Assembly (NCBI GenBank): GCA_035710745.1
Contig: DASTCX010000014.1
Span: 1 to 64,000, forward strand
DNA length: 64,000 nucleotides
From: Candidatus Eremiobacteraceae bacterium
Lineage (GTDB): Bacteria > Vulcanimicrobiota > Vulcanimicrobiia > Eremiobacterales > Eremiobacteraceae
Direction of reading: 5' to 3'
Shown here: in pieces, positions 9,101 through 16,691 of the stretch
Layout of the letters: every line of letters starts with the position of its first letter
How positions within the stretch are numbered: position 1 is the stretch's first letter
Position numbers and translations under genes: made by a program
The notes under the pieces: generated by a model
Told to the model about the DNA's origin: nothing
The model's database searches: none
Seen by the model: only the letters and a program-made list of their open reading frames with translations

Positions 9101-9787
9101 GCGCTCTTCACGTCGCTGGGGAACGTCCGCGGTCAAGCGGCGTGCGCGATCAACCTCGGGTTCGTCCAGCTCATGCGGAAAAATCCGGCCGCCGCGAGAG
9201 AGACATCGCTCGCCGCGCTCGACATCGCTCGCTCGATGCAGCACGCGCACTACGAGGCGTCGGCCCTTGCGAACCTCGGGCAGGCCGAGCGAGACCTCGG
9301 CGATCTCGCAGGCGCGATCGAGCACATGTCGGCGTGCGTCGCGATCCGGCGCGCGCGCGGCACGCCGGCCGACAATATCGACGACATCGTCAACCTCGCG
9401 TACGTGTACATGCTTGCCGGCGACCTCGACGCGGCCAAGCCGCTCGCCGACGAGATGCTGCCCGCGCTCGACTCGATGTCGACCGTCGTCTTCATGCCGC
9501 AATTCGCGCTTTGGATGGCCGCGCAGGTGTTCCGCGGCATCGGCGATCGCGAGCGCGCGAAGGCGATGCTCGAGAAGGCGCACGAGGCGGTCGAGAAGCA
9601 GGCGGCGCTGATCGCTTCAGCGACCGAGCGCTCGTGCTTCTTGGATCTCGAAACGCACCGCGAGATCGGGGCAGCGTACGCGCGAAAGCGCTGGCCGGCG
9701 CTCGATGCCTCTGTTGATGGCCTGAAGAACGGCGGCAGGGGTCGTGCCGTGCGCGTTCCGGTGAAAGCGGTCGACGATGGGCGTTGA
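6125..9787 (+). CDS. AfsR-like regulator: BTAD, AAA ATPase and TPR
   Basis: A 1220-residue regulator. Residues 8-95 form an OmpR-type winged helix (starting LRIYLLGQPRFEAAG) and residues 105-245 a bacterial transcriptional activation domain. A linker leads to an AAA ATPase: VGRDDEM near 282, Walker A GEAGIGKS with Lys318, Walker B VVILEDLHW with Glu427-Asp428. The C-terminal half is helical, with TPR-like repeats. The family acts as ATP-switched activators of secondary metabolism or stress genes (SARP/AfsR, GutR-like). Its stop overlaps the next gene, cruF, by 11 bases, so it is co-transcribed with and may control the carotenoid step. Confidence 0.9.
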   Translation: MGTSPAAAPLRIYLLGQPRFEAAGAPYRFTAPPKALPLLALLVLRRVAPVPREKIAFTIWEDETEEDARANLRRHIYHLQRALPPPPRASSPWVVSDGDSIQWNPESGASTDVDDFERLASSERDRAAAVELYGGDLLEGSYDEWLFADRDRLRNLYHSILAELVVECRGRRDLQRAAGYAQRILNSDPWREDAVRHLMAVRYESGDRAGAIAAYQQFDRRLRDEMGVEPMQDTVALRDLIMHNEPLPSVLLPTGAPASLSGMSRVDDDEGSRGASSSPLLPFVGRDDEMERLRMSWSRAARGRGRIVLIGGEAGIGKSRLAGEFALQAQAQGGRVLMGTTTYPEGKPFQAIADALRGAASLLVALDIAPIWLGVATQAVPELRVRKSDLPTPPDVEPAHERMRLFEAFAVCFEALAKQRPLVVILEDLHWAGEATIAALQFIVRRLAQQPVLVIATYREEDAPRVHPLRRMRRELQEENILFTLAPTPLGRDHVADLLGRIGASSGAAIAPESEAGALRERCAGNPLFLNELIQGMREHGGGAGGAGAGAGAALPVTTRQAIAQRVSRLDDRARAVAEIAAVIGQGFDVDLVSDVSGWSENDVLDGLSQLIDRRIVKESGRRSGYAYAFTHHLVQDTIYGQIADDARSTRHRRVARALEETFPERIGELAAEIARHRELGLEPEAAATAYLTAARRAFDVYAYDEALIHLDRCVRLDSAGTLRREALGLRETIRSRSGLRQAQREDLDALERLAAESGDPVFVCDVLRRSIFYARAVGEPEREGALVEEFAALAAASGDKRVRAESLVTKAAYAALVGDHDLGMSAATEALGMYQELGDAAGQWDAQCRRFEIEASTGGFETTMTMLGELRKIVAVTGDRYLLVRALTSATHAAIASQHYEACLELAAEARDLFKRIGDRDAEADVVMHEASALNRMSQFEQARRRYEEAAALYASIGRRQGLAAVAVNSGLVSVHLGLLDEAEESMRKAHALFTSLGNVRGQAACAINLGFVQLMRKNPAAARETSLAALDIARSMQHAHYEASALANLGQAERDLGDLAGAIEHMSACVAIRRARGTPADNIDDIVNLAYVYMLAGDLDAAKPLADEMLPALDSMSTVVFMPQFALWMAAQVFRGIGDRERAKAMLEKAHEAVEKQAALIASATERSCFLDLETHREIGAAYARKRWPALDASVDGLKNGGRGRAVRVPVKAVDDGR

Positions 9788-10661
9788 TGCCGGCGGCCCG
9801 GGTTCGCCATCAGCGTCGACGCAGCGCTGGTCGTGGGTCATCGTGTGGCTCATGGCCGCCTTCACCATCGTCACGAGCGTCTGGACGAGCCTCATTCCTG
9901 GCGGTCTCGTCGGCATCATCAACACGGTGCTGCTCGTCGCGTTCGCGCTCGTCCACGGCATCGCGGTCTACGGCGGGAGGACGATGTTCTGGTTGATCGT
10001 CGTGTGTCTGGTCGTCAGCAACGTCGCCGAGAACGTGAGCATCGTGACGGGATTCCCGTTCGGGCATTATCATTACACCGATGTGTTGGGCGTGAAGCTC
10101 TTCCTCGTGCCCGTGACGATCGGCGGCGCGTACTTCGGCGCCGGCTATCTCGCGTGGACGGTCGCGCTGGCTCTGCTCGGGCGCGCGGGCACTGCGTTGG
10201 ATGGTTTTGCGCGCTGGGCCGTGCCGCTCGTCGCCGCCGTCTTGATGACGAGCTGGGATTTCATGCTCGACCCCACTGCCTCGACCATCAACAAGTGGTG
10301 GATATGGGAGCAGGGAGGCGGCTTTTTCGGCGTGCCGCTCTCGAACTATCTCGGGTGGCTCTTGACGGTGTTCGTGTTCTTCACGATCTTCTCGGCTGTC
10401 GTGGCGGCGCGGTTTCGCGGTCTGCAGGGCGCGACGCCCGCTTCGTTTTGGATCACAGCGGTTGCGATGTACGCGCTGCTCGGCGTGCGGTACGTGTTGC
10501 TGAATGCGCTTCCGTCGGCCGAGACGACGTACGTCGATGCAGCCGGACACGCGTGGCTCAAGCACGACATCTACGAAACGGCGGCGCTCTGCGCGATCTT
10601 CACCGTATTCGCGTTCTCGCTGCTCGCGGCGCTGCGATTGAAGGAGCCCGCACGTGGCTGA
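9777..10661 (+). CDS. Carotenoid 1,2-hydratase-type membrane protein (CruF family)
   Basis: A 294-residue integral membrane protein with about seven hydrophobic helices. FPFGHYHYTDVLG near residue 94 and SWDFMLDP near residue 160 are the conserved polar motifs of the CruF/carotenoid biosynthesis protein family (DUF422). Members add water to the terminal double bonds of acyclic carotenoids, as in myxol-type or bacterioruberin pathways. ATG 9777 lies inside the end of the upstream regulator (11-bp overlap), and the next gene starts 8 bases inside this one, so the three form one operon. No phytoene synthase or desaturase lies within the window. Confidence 0.82.
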   Translation: MGVDAGGPGSPSASTQRWSWVIVWLMAAFTIVTSVWTSLIPGGLVGIINTVLLVAFALVHGIAVYGGRTMFWLIVVCLVVSNVAENVSIVTGFPFGHYHYTDVLGVKLFLVPVTIGGAYFGAGYLAWTVALALLGRAGTALDGFARWAVPLVAAVLMTSWDFMLDPTASTINKWWIWEQGGGFFGVPLSNYLGWLLTVFVFFTIFSAVVAARFRGLQGATPASFWITAVAMYALLGVRYVLLNALPSAETTYVDAAGHAWLKHDIYETAALCAIFTVFAFSLLAALRLKEPARG

Positions 10662-11463
10662 GGGGCCGACTGTGAAACAGACGACGAACGTCTTGGTCGA
10701 GCTTGACGGGCCGCTGGCGCGTCTCACGCTCAACCGGCCCGAGAAGCGCAACGCGCTGTCGCTCGAGACGATGGAAGAGCTGCTCGCCGGCCTTCGTCAT
10801 ATCGGCGATCTGCCGGAAGTGAAGGTCGTCATCTTAGGTGCGCGGGGCAGCGTGTTCTCCGCCGGCCACGACCTGAGCGAAATGGTAGATCGCGATCCGG
10901 AAGCGTATCGGCGCATCTTCGACGTCTGCGTCGAGATGATGGAGGCGATCCAGACGATACCGCAACCGGTGATCGCGTCGGTTCAGGGCCCGGCGACGGC
11001 CGCCGGCTGCCAGCTCGTCGCGACGTGCGATCTCGCCGTCGCCGTCGACACCGCCTGGTTCGCGACGCCCGGGGTGAAGATCGGGCTGTTCTGCTCGACG
11101 CCGATGGTCGCGGTCAGTCGCGCGATCGGCCGCAAGCGCACGATGGAGATGCTTCTGACCGGCGATCCGATGCCGGCGAGCGAGGCGAAGGAAGCCGGTC
11201 TCGTCAACCGCGTCGTGCCCGCAGGTCAGCTGGAGGCGGCTACCCGCGAGCTCGCCGAGAAGATCGCAGCCCTCAGCCCGACCGTCATCGGCCTGGGGAA
11301 GCAGGCGTTCTACAAGCAGATCGATTTGCCGCAGCACGAAGCGTACGCGTATACGGCCGAGGTGATGGCGTTCAACGCCGCACTCGCCGACGCGCATGAG
11401 GGCATCACGGCGTTCCTCGAAAAGCGGAAGCCGGACTGGCGCCAGACCCGGCAGCAGCCCTAG
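10654..11463 (+). CDS. Enoyl-CoA hydratase/isomerase homologue without catalytic glutamates (ECHDC3-like)
   Basis: A 269-residue crotonase-fold protein with a GTG start overlapping cruF. The CoA and oxyanion segments are clear: RPEKRNALS and SAGHDLSEM. The position of the first catalytic Glu (GGGCEL in classical hydratases) reads AAGCQLVATCDLAVA, and that of the second (PEI in classical enzymes) reads ATPGVKIG. Both glutamates are therefore absent. This matches the ECHDC3-like branch, whose reaction is not settled. It probably binds a CoA thioester. Its placement after CruF is unexplained. Confidence 0.85.
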   Translation: MAEGPTVKQTTNVLVELDGPLARLTLNRPEKRNALSLETMEELLAGLRHIGDLPEVKVVILGARGSVFSAGHDLSEMVDRDPEAYRRIFDVCVEMMEAIQTIPQPVIASVQGPATAAGCQLVATCDLAVAVDTAWFATPGVKIGLFCSTPMVAVSRAIGRKRTMEMLLTGDPMPASEAKEAGLVNRVVPAGQLEAATRELAEKIAALSPTVIGLGKQAFYKQIDLPQHEAYAYTAEVMAFNAALADAHEGITAFLEKRKPDWRQTRQQP

Positions 11464-11511
11464 AACTCTGTCCCCCGGCTAGGCTTTTCCCGAAATTCAT
11501 CGGCCAGACTC

Positions 11512-11556
11512 TTGACAGGGAGGGTTAGTTTGTTGTATTAGTCAAATGACTAATAC
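11512..11556 (+). promoter_or_regulatory. Sigma70-like promoter with a 22-bp palindromic operator
   Basis: TTGACA (11512-11517) is followed 17-18 bases later by a -10 region (GTATTA/TATTAG). The -10 lies inside a perfect palindrome, GTATTAGTCA-AA-TGACTAATAC (11535-11556). Its arms are typical of dimeric TetR or MarR operators, so a bound repressor would cover the -10. It drives DUF1326 and probably the genes after it. The TetR gene at 13287 is the natural candidate ligand-binding partner. Confidence 0.75.
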
Positions 11557-11592
11557 GCGCGCCCAACCCGGTGGCTAAGGAGGCACACCCCG

Positions 11593-12237
11593 ATGGCGAC
11601 TCAGACGCAAGCCCAACCCTCGACCAGATCCAAGACCTACGTGCTCGAAGGCACGCTGCTCGAAGCCTGTTCCTGCCGGACGCTGTGCCGCTGCTGGATC
11701 GGGGAAGACCCCGATCACGGCTCGTGCGACGCGTTCAACGCCTATCACATCGACAAAGGCGAGATCAATGGCATCGACGTTTCGGGATTGACGTACGTCC
11801 AGGTCGTCAAGATCCCCGGCAACGTGCTGGTGCCCAAGAGCTGGCGGCGGGTGACGTACGTCGACGCGGCCGCGACCGAAGCGCAGCGCAACGCGATCCT
11901 TGACGCCTGGCACGGCCGGCTCGGCGGACCGCTCGCAGACCTCAACGGCCTCATCGGCGAGGACATCGCGACCCACACGCTACCGATCGAGCACGCGCTC
12001 AAGGGCGGCGAGGGGACGATCTCGGTCGGCGACAAGGTGCGCGCGACGATGGCCCCCTACAAGAGCGCGTACGGCGCAGTCACGACGCTGCGCGACAGCG
12101 CCTTTAGCACGATCGCCGGCGCGCCCGCCTACGTGTCGAAGGCGTCCGAGCACGTCGTCAACATCCCCGAGCACGGCATGGTGTGGTCGTTCAAGGACTG
12201 CAACGCCATTCAGGGCGACTTCCGGTTCGAAGGCTGA
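11593..12237 (+). CDS. DUF1326 domain protein
   Basis: A 214-residue soluble protein. It opens with YVLEGTLLEACSCRTLCRCW, the cysteine-rich entry motif (C-S-C-x(4)-C) that marks DUF1326, and has the usual family length. The function is unknown, but the cysteines suggest metal or redox chemistry. The family often sits next to DUF2182 membrane proteins, as here. The ATG follows GCTAAGGAGG (good ribosome-binding site). It is the first gene behind the palindromic promoter at 11512-11556. Confidence 0.88.
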   Translation: MATQTQAQPSTRSKTYVLEGTLLEACSCRTLCRCWIGEDPDHGSCDAFNAYHIDKGEINGIDVSGLTYVQVVKIPGNVLVPKSWRRVTYVDAAATEAQRNAILDAWHGRLGGPLADLNGLIGEDIATHTLPIEHALKGGEGTISVGDKVRATMAPYKSAYGAVTTLRDSAFSTIAGAPAYVSKASEHVVNIPEHGMVWSFKDCNAIQGDFRFEG

Positions 12238-12243
12238 CGGATC

Positions 12244-13245
12244 GTGATCGCCCCAAACGCGATAGGCCCAAACACGAAAGAAGAAGGGGGCGGTCGAGAT
12301 TTATCTCGACCGCCACGGCCCCCCCAATTCGATGGAAAAGGGAGCGGTCGAGATTTATCTCGACCGCCACGGTCCTTCCAATTCGATGGAAAAGGGAGCG
12401 GTCGAGATTTATCTCGACCGCCACGGCCTAGCCAGTCCGAAAGCTCGTCTTCGGTCGAGCTAAAGCTCGACCGCTACAAGAACGCGGCGTCGAAAAGGCG
12501 ATCGTCGGTCGTGCCGATGCTCGGCGGCGTTGTCGCGGCGGCATGGATGGTCGCGATATGGGCCGAGATGAGCGGTGCTGCAACGCAAGTCCATCATCAC
12601 GCGCTCTACGAGAGCGGCCGCCCGTTCTGGCTCGCTGCCCTCATCCTCGTGATCGCCTGGCAAGTCATGACCGCGGCGATGATGCTGCCCTCGTCGCTCG
12701 GCTTCATGAAGATGTACGCTGCCGCGGCCGCGGGGGCACCCGGTTTCGGCCGCGCGCTTGCGGCGCTGCTCCTCGGCTATTTCGGTGTCTGGTCGGTGTT
12801 CGCGCTCGTCGCGTTCGCCGGCGACATGCAGCTCCACAGGCTCGTCGACGCATGGCCGTGGCTCGGAGCGCACGCGCAGGTGATCCCAGCGGGCACGCTC
12901 GCGTTCGCAGCGATCTACCAATTCACACCGCTCAAAGATGCATGCCTGAAAGCGTGCCGTCATCCGGGTGCGTACCTGATGCGGCACTACAAGCGGGGCA
13001 CGGTCAACGGATTGCGGATCGGCCTCGGTCACGCGGCGTTCTGCGTCGGCTGCTGTTGGGCGCTCATGCTCGTCATGTTCGCGGCCGGCGTCGCCCATCT
13101 CGCGTGGATGGGCGTGCTCGGCGCGATCATGCTCGTGGAGAAGGGCGTGCGCGGCGGCGACCGGATCGTCGCGCCCGTCGGCTTCGCGCTCGCCGTACTC
13201 GCAGCGATTGCGTTGTTCGTGCCGGGCGCGGTACCAGGGATATGA
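12244..13245 (+). CDS. DUF2182 integral membrane protein
   Basis: The open frame from GTG 12244 has 333 codons, but the first 80 or so encode the palindromic repeat array (recurring GRDLSRPPR). The conserved protein begins near residue 88, at or about GTG 12509 or ATG 12515 (MLGGVVAAAW). It has six to seven membrane helices. The motifs WQVMTAAMMLPSSLGF and FCVGCCWALMLVMF mark DUF2182, a family described as a predicted metal-binding membrane protein. It is partnered with DUF1326 upstream. Whether the repeat-encoded tail is translated is open; none of the candidate starts has a convincing ribosome-binding site. Confidence 0.82.
   Translation: MIAPNAIGPNTKEEGGGRDLSRPPRPPQFDGKGSGRDLSRPPRSFQFDGKGSGRDLSRPPRPSQSESSSSVELKLDRYKNAASKRRSSVVPMLGGVVAAAWMVAIWAEMSGAATQVHHHALYESGRPFWLAALILVIAWQVMTAAMMLPSSLGFMKMYAAAAAGAPGFGRALAALLLGYFGVWSVFALVAFAGDMQLHRLVDAWPWLGAHAQVIPAGTLAFAAIYQFTPLKDACLKACRHPGAYLMRHYKRGTVNGLRIGLGHAAFCVGCCWALMLVMFAAGVAHLAWMGVLGAIMLVEKGVRGGDRIVAPVGFALAVLAAIALFVPGAVPGI
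12285..12478. repeat. Palindromic repeat array, 54-bp period, in frame with DUF2182
   Basis: Three GGTCGAGATTTATCTCGACC copies (cores at 12291, 12345 and 12399, exactly 54 bp apart) are followed by a GGTCGAGCTAAAGCTCGACC copy near 12452. The period is a multiple of three, so the frame leading into DUF2182 stays open. Confidence 0.88.
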
Positions 13246-13286
13246 CGGCCCGCTGCGCGTAGTCGCAGCGGAGGAGGATTACGACG

Positions 13287-13916
13287 ATCAAAGCATCGCA
13301 ACGCGCGCGCATCGGCGTCACGCAGGCGCGCGAAGAGGCGGAACAGGCGCTGCTCGACGCGGCCGAAAGGCTGCTCGTGAGCATCGGCTACGCGAACATC
13401 ACGACCCGCAAGCTCGCAGAAGAAGCGGGCGTCAACCACGGCCTCGTCCACTACTACTTCGGATCGATGCAGGAGCTGCTGCTGCAGATGCTCGAGCGCT
13501 TCACCGACAGGCTCATCGAGCGTCAGCGCGCGATGTACGCGGCGCCCGGCCCGTTCATCGACAAGTGGCGGGCGGCGATGGGCTTTCTCGAAGACGATGC
13601 GGCGAGTGGCTACGCGAAGGTGTGGTTCGAGCTTCAGGCGCTCGGGTGGAACGATCCGAGCATCCGCAAGCGCGTCGCGCAAGTCAACCTCGCGTGGTGG
13701 CGCGTCGTCACCGACGCATTCGAGAAGGCGTACGACGAATACGGCATCGATCGCAAGCAGTATCCGCTCGAGGCGATCGTCGCGCTCGTGAGCACGTTCA
13801 ACCAGGGGATGCATCTCGAGGTCCTGTCGGGGATCAGTCACGGCCATCGCGCGCTGCTCGATCTCATCGACGGCTGGCTCGTAAGGCAAGAGAAGCAGAG
13901 GAGACGCAAGCGATGA
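13287..13916 (+). CDS. TetR-family regulator with a non-standard start codon
   Basis: The TetR helix-turn-helix is clear: LLVSIGYANITTRKLAEEAG, then VNHGLVHYYFGSMQEL, followed by a helical ligand domain. The first helix (REEAEQALLDAAERL) is encoded upstream of the first GTG (13377), which would cut the DNA-binding domain. Between the in-frame stop at 13260 and 13377 there is no ATG, GTG or TTG. A strong GGAGGAGG (13270-13277) sits 9 bases before an ATC codon at 13287, with ATT at 13278 also in frame. Translation therefore probably starts at ATC, giving 209 residues; a sequence error is the alternative. Its stop overlaps the next ATG. It is a candidate regulator of the promoter at 11512. Confidence 0.85.
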   Translation: MKASQRARIGVTQAREEAEQALLDAAERLLVSIGYANITTRKLAEEAGVNHGLVHYYFGSMQELLLQMLERFTDRLIERQRAMYAAPGPFIDKWRAAMGFLEDDAASGYAKVWFELQALGWNDPSIRKRVAQVNLAWWRVVTDAFEKAYDEYGIDRKQYPLEAIVALVSTFNQGMHLEVLSGISHGHRALLDLIDGWLVRQEKQRRRKR

Positions 13917-16060
13917 AAGCGCGGCTGCCGGACCGCACGGGCGATGCCTATCGAGAGGGTGTCCGGATCTCGTACGAGGTCTTCGGCGACGGCCCGCACA
14001 CGATCGTGCTCATGCCGCCCTGGGCGATCAACCACTCGCGGACGTGGAAGGGACAGATCCCCTATCTCGCGCGTCATTTCCGCGTCGTCACGTACGACGC
14101 GCCCGGTAACGGAGCATCGGACCGGCCGCAAGATCCGGCCCAGTATACCGATTGGAAGCGCGTCGCCGACGCGATCGCCGTCATGGATGCGACCGATACG
14201 AAGAGCGCGGTTCTCGTCGGCATCTGCACGGAAGCCTGGACCGCCGGACTGCTCGCCGGCGAACATCCGCACCGCGTCGACGGGCTCGTCTTCATCGCGC
14301 CGGTGTCGCCGTACGGGGAGTCGATGCCCAAGCGCGAAGCGACGAGCTTCGACGAAGTGTTGGACGAGCACGAAGGCTGGGCGAAAGAGAACCGCTATTA
14401 TTGGCTTTCGAACTACCGCGACTTCCTGCAGTTCTTCTTCGCGGAAGGGCTGTGGGAGCCTCATTCGACGAAGCAGATCGAAGATTGTGTCGGGTGGGGG
14501 CTCGAGACCGATCCAAAAACGCTCATCGCGACCGTCGATGCACCGGAATATCTCGCGACCCTGAAGCCCGGCGATCCGGAGCTCGACGAGATATATAAGA
14601 AGATCGATTGCCCGGTGCTCGTCATCCACGGCGAGCAGGACCAGCTCGTCTCGCCGACGCGCGGTGTCGAAGTGGCAAAAAGGATAGGCGCAGAGCTCGT
14701 CATCGTCGAGAACGGCGGCCACGCGCTGTGGGCGCGTCAGCCGGTGAAGATGAACCTCATGCTGCGCGGGTTCGGAGACCGCGTGTTCGGATCGTCGTCG
14801 ACGGCGCCGTCGATCGCGAACGGCGGCAGCGGTTCGCGTTGGCGAACCGGTCGCTCGCGGGGACGACGCGCTTTATACATCTCGTCGCCGATCGGGCTCG
14901 GGCACGCGCAACGCGACCTCGCGATCGCTCGCGAGCTGCGCAAGCTCCATCCTGATCTCGAGATCGATTGGCTCGCGCAAGATCCGGTGACGCGTGTCTT
15001 GGAGGCGGAAGGCGAGCGGATCCACCCGGCGAGCCGGTTCCTGTCGAGCGAAAGCAAACACATCGAGGTCGAGTCGGGCGAGCACGACCTGCACGCCTTC
15101 CAGGCGATGCGCCGGATGGACGAGATCCTCGTCAACAACTTCATGGTTTTCCACGACATCGTCCGAGATGCGCCGTACGACGTCTGGATCGGCGACGAGT
15201 CGTGGGAGCTCGACTACTACCTCCACGAAAACCCGGAGGAGAAGCGCGCGGCGTACGTCTGGATGACGGACTTCGTCGGCTGGATACCGATGCCGGACGG
15301 CGGCGAGCACGAGCGTTTCCTCACCGCCGACTACAACGCGGAAATGATCGAGCACATAGCGCGCTATCCGCGGCTGCGCGACCGTTCGATCTTCGTCGGC
15401 AGCCCGGACGATATCGTGCCCCAAACATTCGGGCCGGGGTTGCCGCAGATCCGCGAGTGGAGCGAGAAGCACTACGAATTCTCGGGTTACGTGACGGGGT
15501 TTGATCCGTCGTCATTGGGCGACCGGGCCGCGCTGCGAGCCGAGCTCGGCTACAAGCCGGACGAGACGGTCTGCATCGTAACGGTCGGCGGTTCGGGCGT
15601 CGGCGGGTCGCTGCTGCGCAAGGTCATCGCGTCGTTTTCGGCCGCGAAGCGTCTCGTGCCGTCGCTGCGGATGATCGCGGTAGCCGGGCCGCGCATCGAT
15701 CCGGCGTCATTGGGGGCCGCCGACGGCCTTGAGATCCGGCCGTACGTCCACAACCTGTATCGCCATTTGGCGGTGTGCGACATCGCGGTCGTGCAGGGCG
15801 GGTTGACGACGGGCATGGAGCTTGCCGCGAACCGGCGTCCGTTCTTGTACTTTCCGCTGCGCCACCACTTCGAGCAATGGTTCCACGTCCGACATCGGCT
15901 CGATCGCTACGGCGCGGGTCGCTGCATGGACTACGAGACCGCGACGCCCGACGTCATCGCCGAAGCGATCGCCGCCGAACTGAAGCGGAAGATCGATTAC
16001 CGACCGGTCGAAACCGATGGCGCCGCCCGAGCGGCCGCCTCCATCGCGCAATTGCTCTAG
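13913..16060 (+). CDS. Alpha/beta-hydrolase fused to a GT-B glycosyltransferase
   Basis: A 715-residue fusion starting with an ATGA overlap on the TetR gene. Residues 1-285 are an alpha/beta-hydrolase. The nucleophile elbow reads VLVGICTEAW, placing Cys105 where Ser is usual, with Asp243 (HGEQDQL) and His270 (NGGHALW). A basic linker of about 30 residues leads to a UGT/MurG-like domain from residue 320: SSPIGLGHAQRDLAIARELR at its start and VVQGGLTTGMELAANRRPFL in the donor-binding C-terminal half. It may hydrolyse and glycosylate a small lipophilic molecule or antibiotic-like ligand sensed by TetR. The substrate is unknown. Confidence 0.85.
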   Translation: MKARLPDRTGDAYREGVRISYEVFGDGPHTIVLMPPWAINHSRTWKGQIPYLARHFRVVTYDAPGNGASDRPQDPAQYTDWKRVADAIAVMDATDTKSAVLVGICTEAWTAGLLAGEHPHRVDGLVFIAPVSPYGESMPKREATSFDEVLDEHEGWAKENRYYWLSNYRDFLQFFFAEGLWEPHSTKQIEDCVGWGLETDPKTLIATVDAPEYLATLKPGDPELDEIYKKIDCPVLVIHGEQDQLVSPTRGVEVAKRIGAELVIVENGGHALWARQPVKMNLMLRGFGDRVFGSSSTAPSIANGGSGSRWRTGRSRGRRALYISSPIGLGHAQRDLAIARELRKLHPDLEIDWLAQDPVTRVLEAEGERIHPASRFLSSESKHIEVESGEHDLHAFQAMRRMDEILVNNFMVFHDIVRDAPYDVWIGDESWELDYYLHENPEEKRAAYVWMTDFVGWIPMPDGGEHERFLTADYNAEMIEHIARYPRLRDRSIFVGSPDDIVPQTFGPGLPQIREWSEKHYEFSGYVTGFDPSSLGDRAALRAELGYKPDETVCIVTVGGSGVGGSLLRKVIASFSAAKRLVPSLRMIAVAGPRIDPASLGAADGLEIRPYVHNLYRHLAVCDIAVVQGGLTTGMELAANRRPFLYFPLRHHFEQWFHVRHRLDRYGAGRCMDYETATPDVIAEAIAAELKRKIDYRPVETDGAARAAASIAQLL

Positions 16061-16097
16061 CGAATACTTCGACGTAAGCTCTCGACCGTTATTAGGA

Positions 16098-16442
16098 TGG
16101 GGAGCGGTCGAGATTCATCTCGACCGCCGCGGCCTCACGAGTGCTCGCTCGTCTCCGGTCGAGCTAAAGCTCGACCGCAGCCTGCTAAATTGATGCAAGC
16201 TCGTCTCCGGTCGAGCTAAAGCTCGACCGCTCCCTGCCAAGTCGATGCGAGCTCGTCTCCGGTCGAGCTAAAGCTCGACCGCTCCCTGCTAAATTGATGC
16301 AAGCTCGTCTCCGGTCGAGCTAAAGCTCGACCGCTCCCTGCCAAGTCGATGCAAGCTCGTCTCCGGTCGAGCTAAAGCTCGACCGCTACACGCCAAATTG
16401 ATGCGAGCTCGTCTCCGGCCGAGCTAAAGCTCGACCGCTACA
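16098..16442. repeat. Palindromic repeat array, 52-bp period, six units
   Basis: One GGTCGAGATTCATCTCGACC element (about 16100-16134) is followed by six units whose GTCTCC motif starts at 16151, 16203, 16255, 16307, 16359 and 16411, exactly 52 bp apart. Each unit carries GGTCGAGCTAAAGCTCGACC. The linkers alternate between two near-identical forms (CCAAGTCGATG and TAAATTGATG), suggesting duplication of a two-unit block. Confidence 0.9.
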
Positions 16443-16691
16443 AATCCATCGTCGCGAGCCCTTGTGTCATCACACCTTTTCTCATATGACAGGCTGAGGG
16501 CCTGACCGGCCCCCTCGTTTTGGGTCACACGCCCCCACGGCATGATGACGGACGTCACGAAAAGTCGACCAATGTCGCCTCGTGCCGCAAATCACTTCTT
16601 CCTCGCTGTCACGGTTTGTAGGGGCCTCATAGTCGAATAGATATATGAGGCGCCCATACACAAGGCTCAAAGAACCGGGTGCTGCGGAGTT
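16443..16691. other. Leader region of the minor-pilin operon
   Basis: A 249-base gap with no gene. It contains a TGACG-GA-CGTCA inverted repeat at 16546-16557, a possible regulator site, and AT-richer DNA around 16600-16660 that could hold the promoter. No clear -35/-10 pair was identified. Confidence 0.4.

Noticed and set aside
13208-13912. Long upstream extension of the hydrolase-glycosyltransferase fusion
   Set aside because: This part is the shadow frame of the TetR gene (Arg-rich, no domain). The ATG at 13913 overlapping the TetR stop is the real start.
16098-16442. CRISPR array resemblance (regular 52-bp units)
   Set aside because: The linkers between palindromes are repeated rather than unique spacers, and no cas genes are nearby. 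This is tandem element amplification. The same holds for the arrays at 12.3, 42.1 and 46.2 kb.
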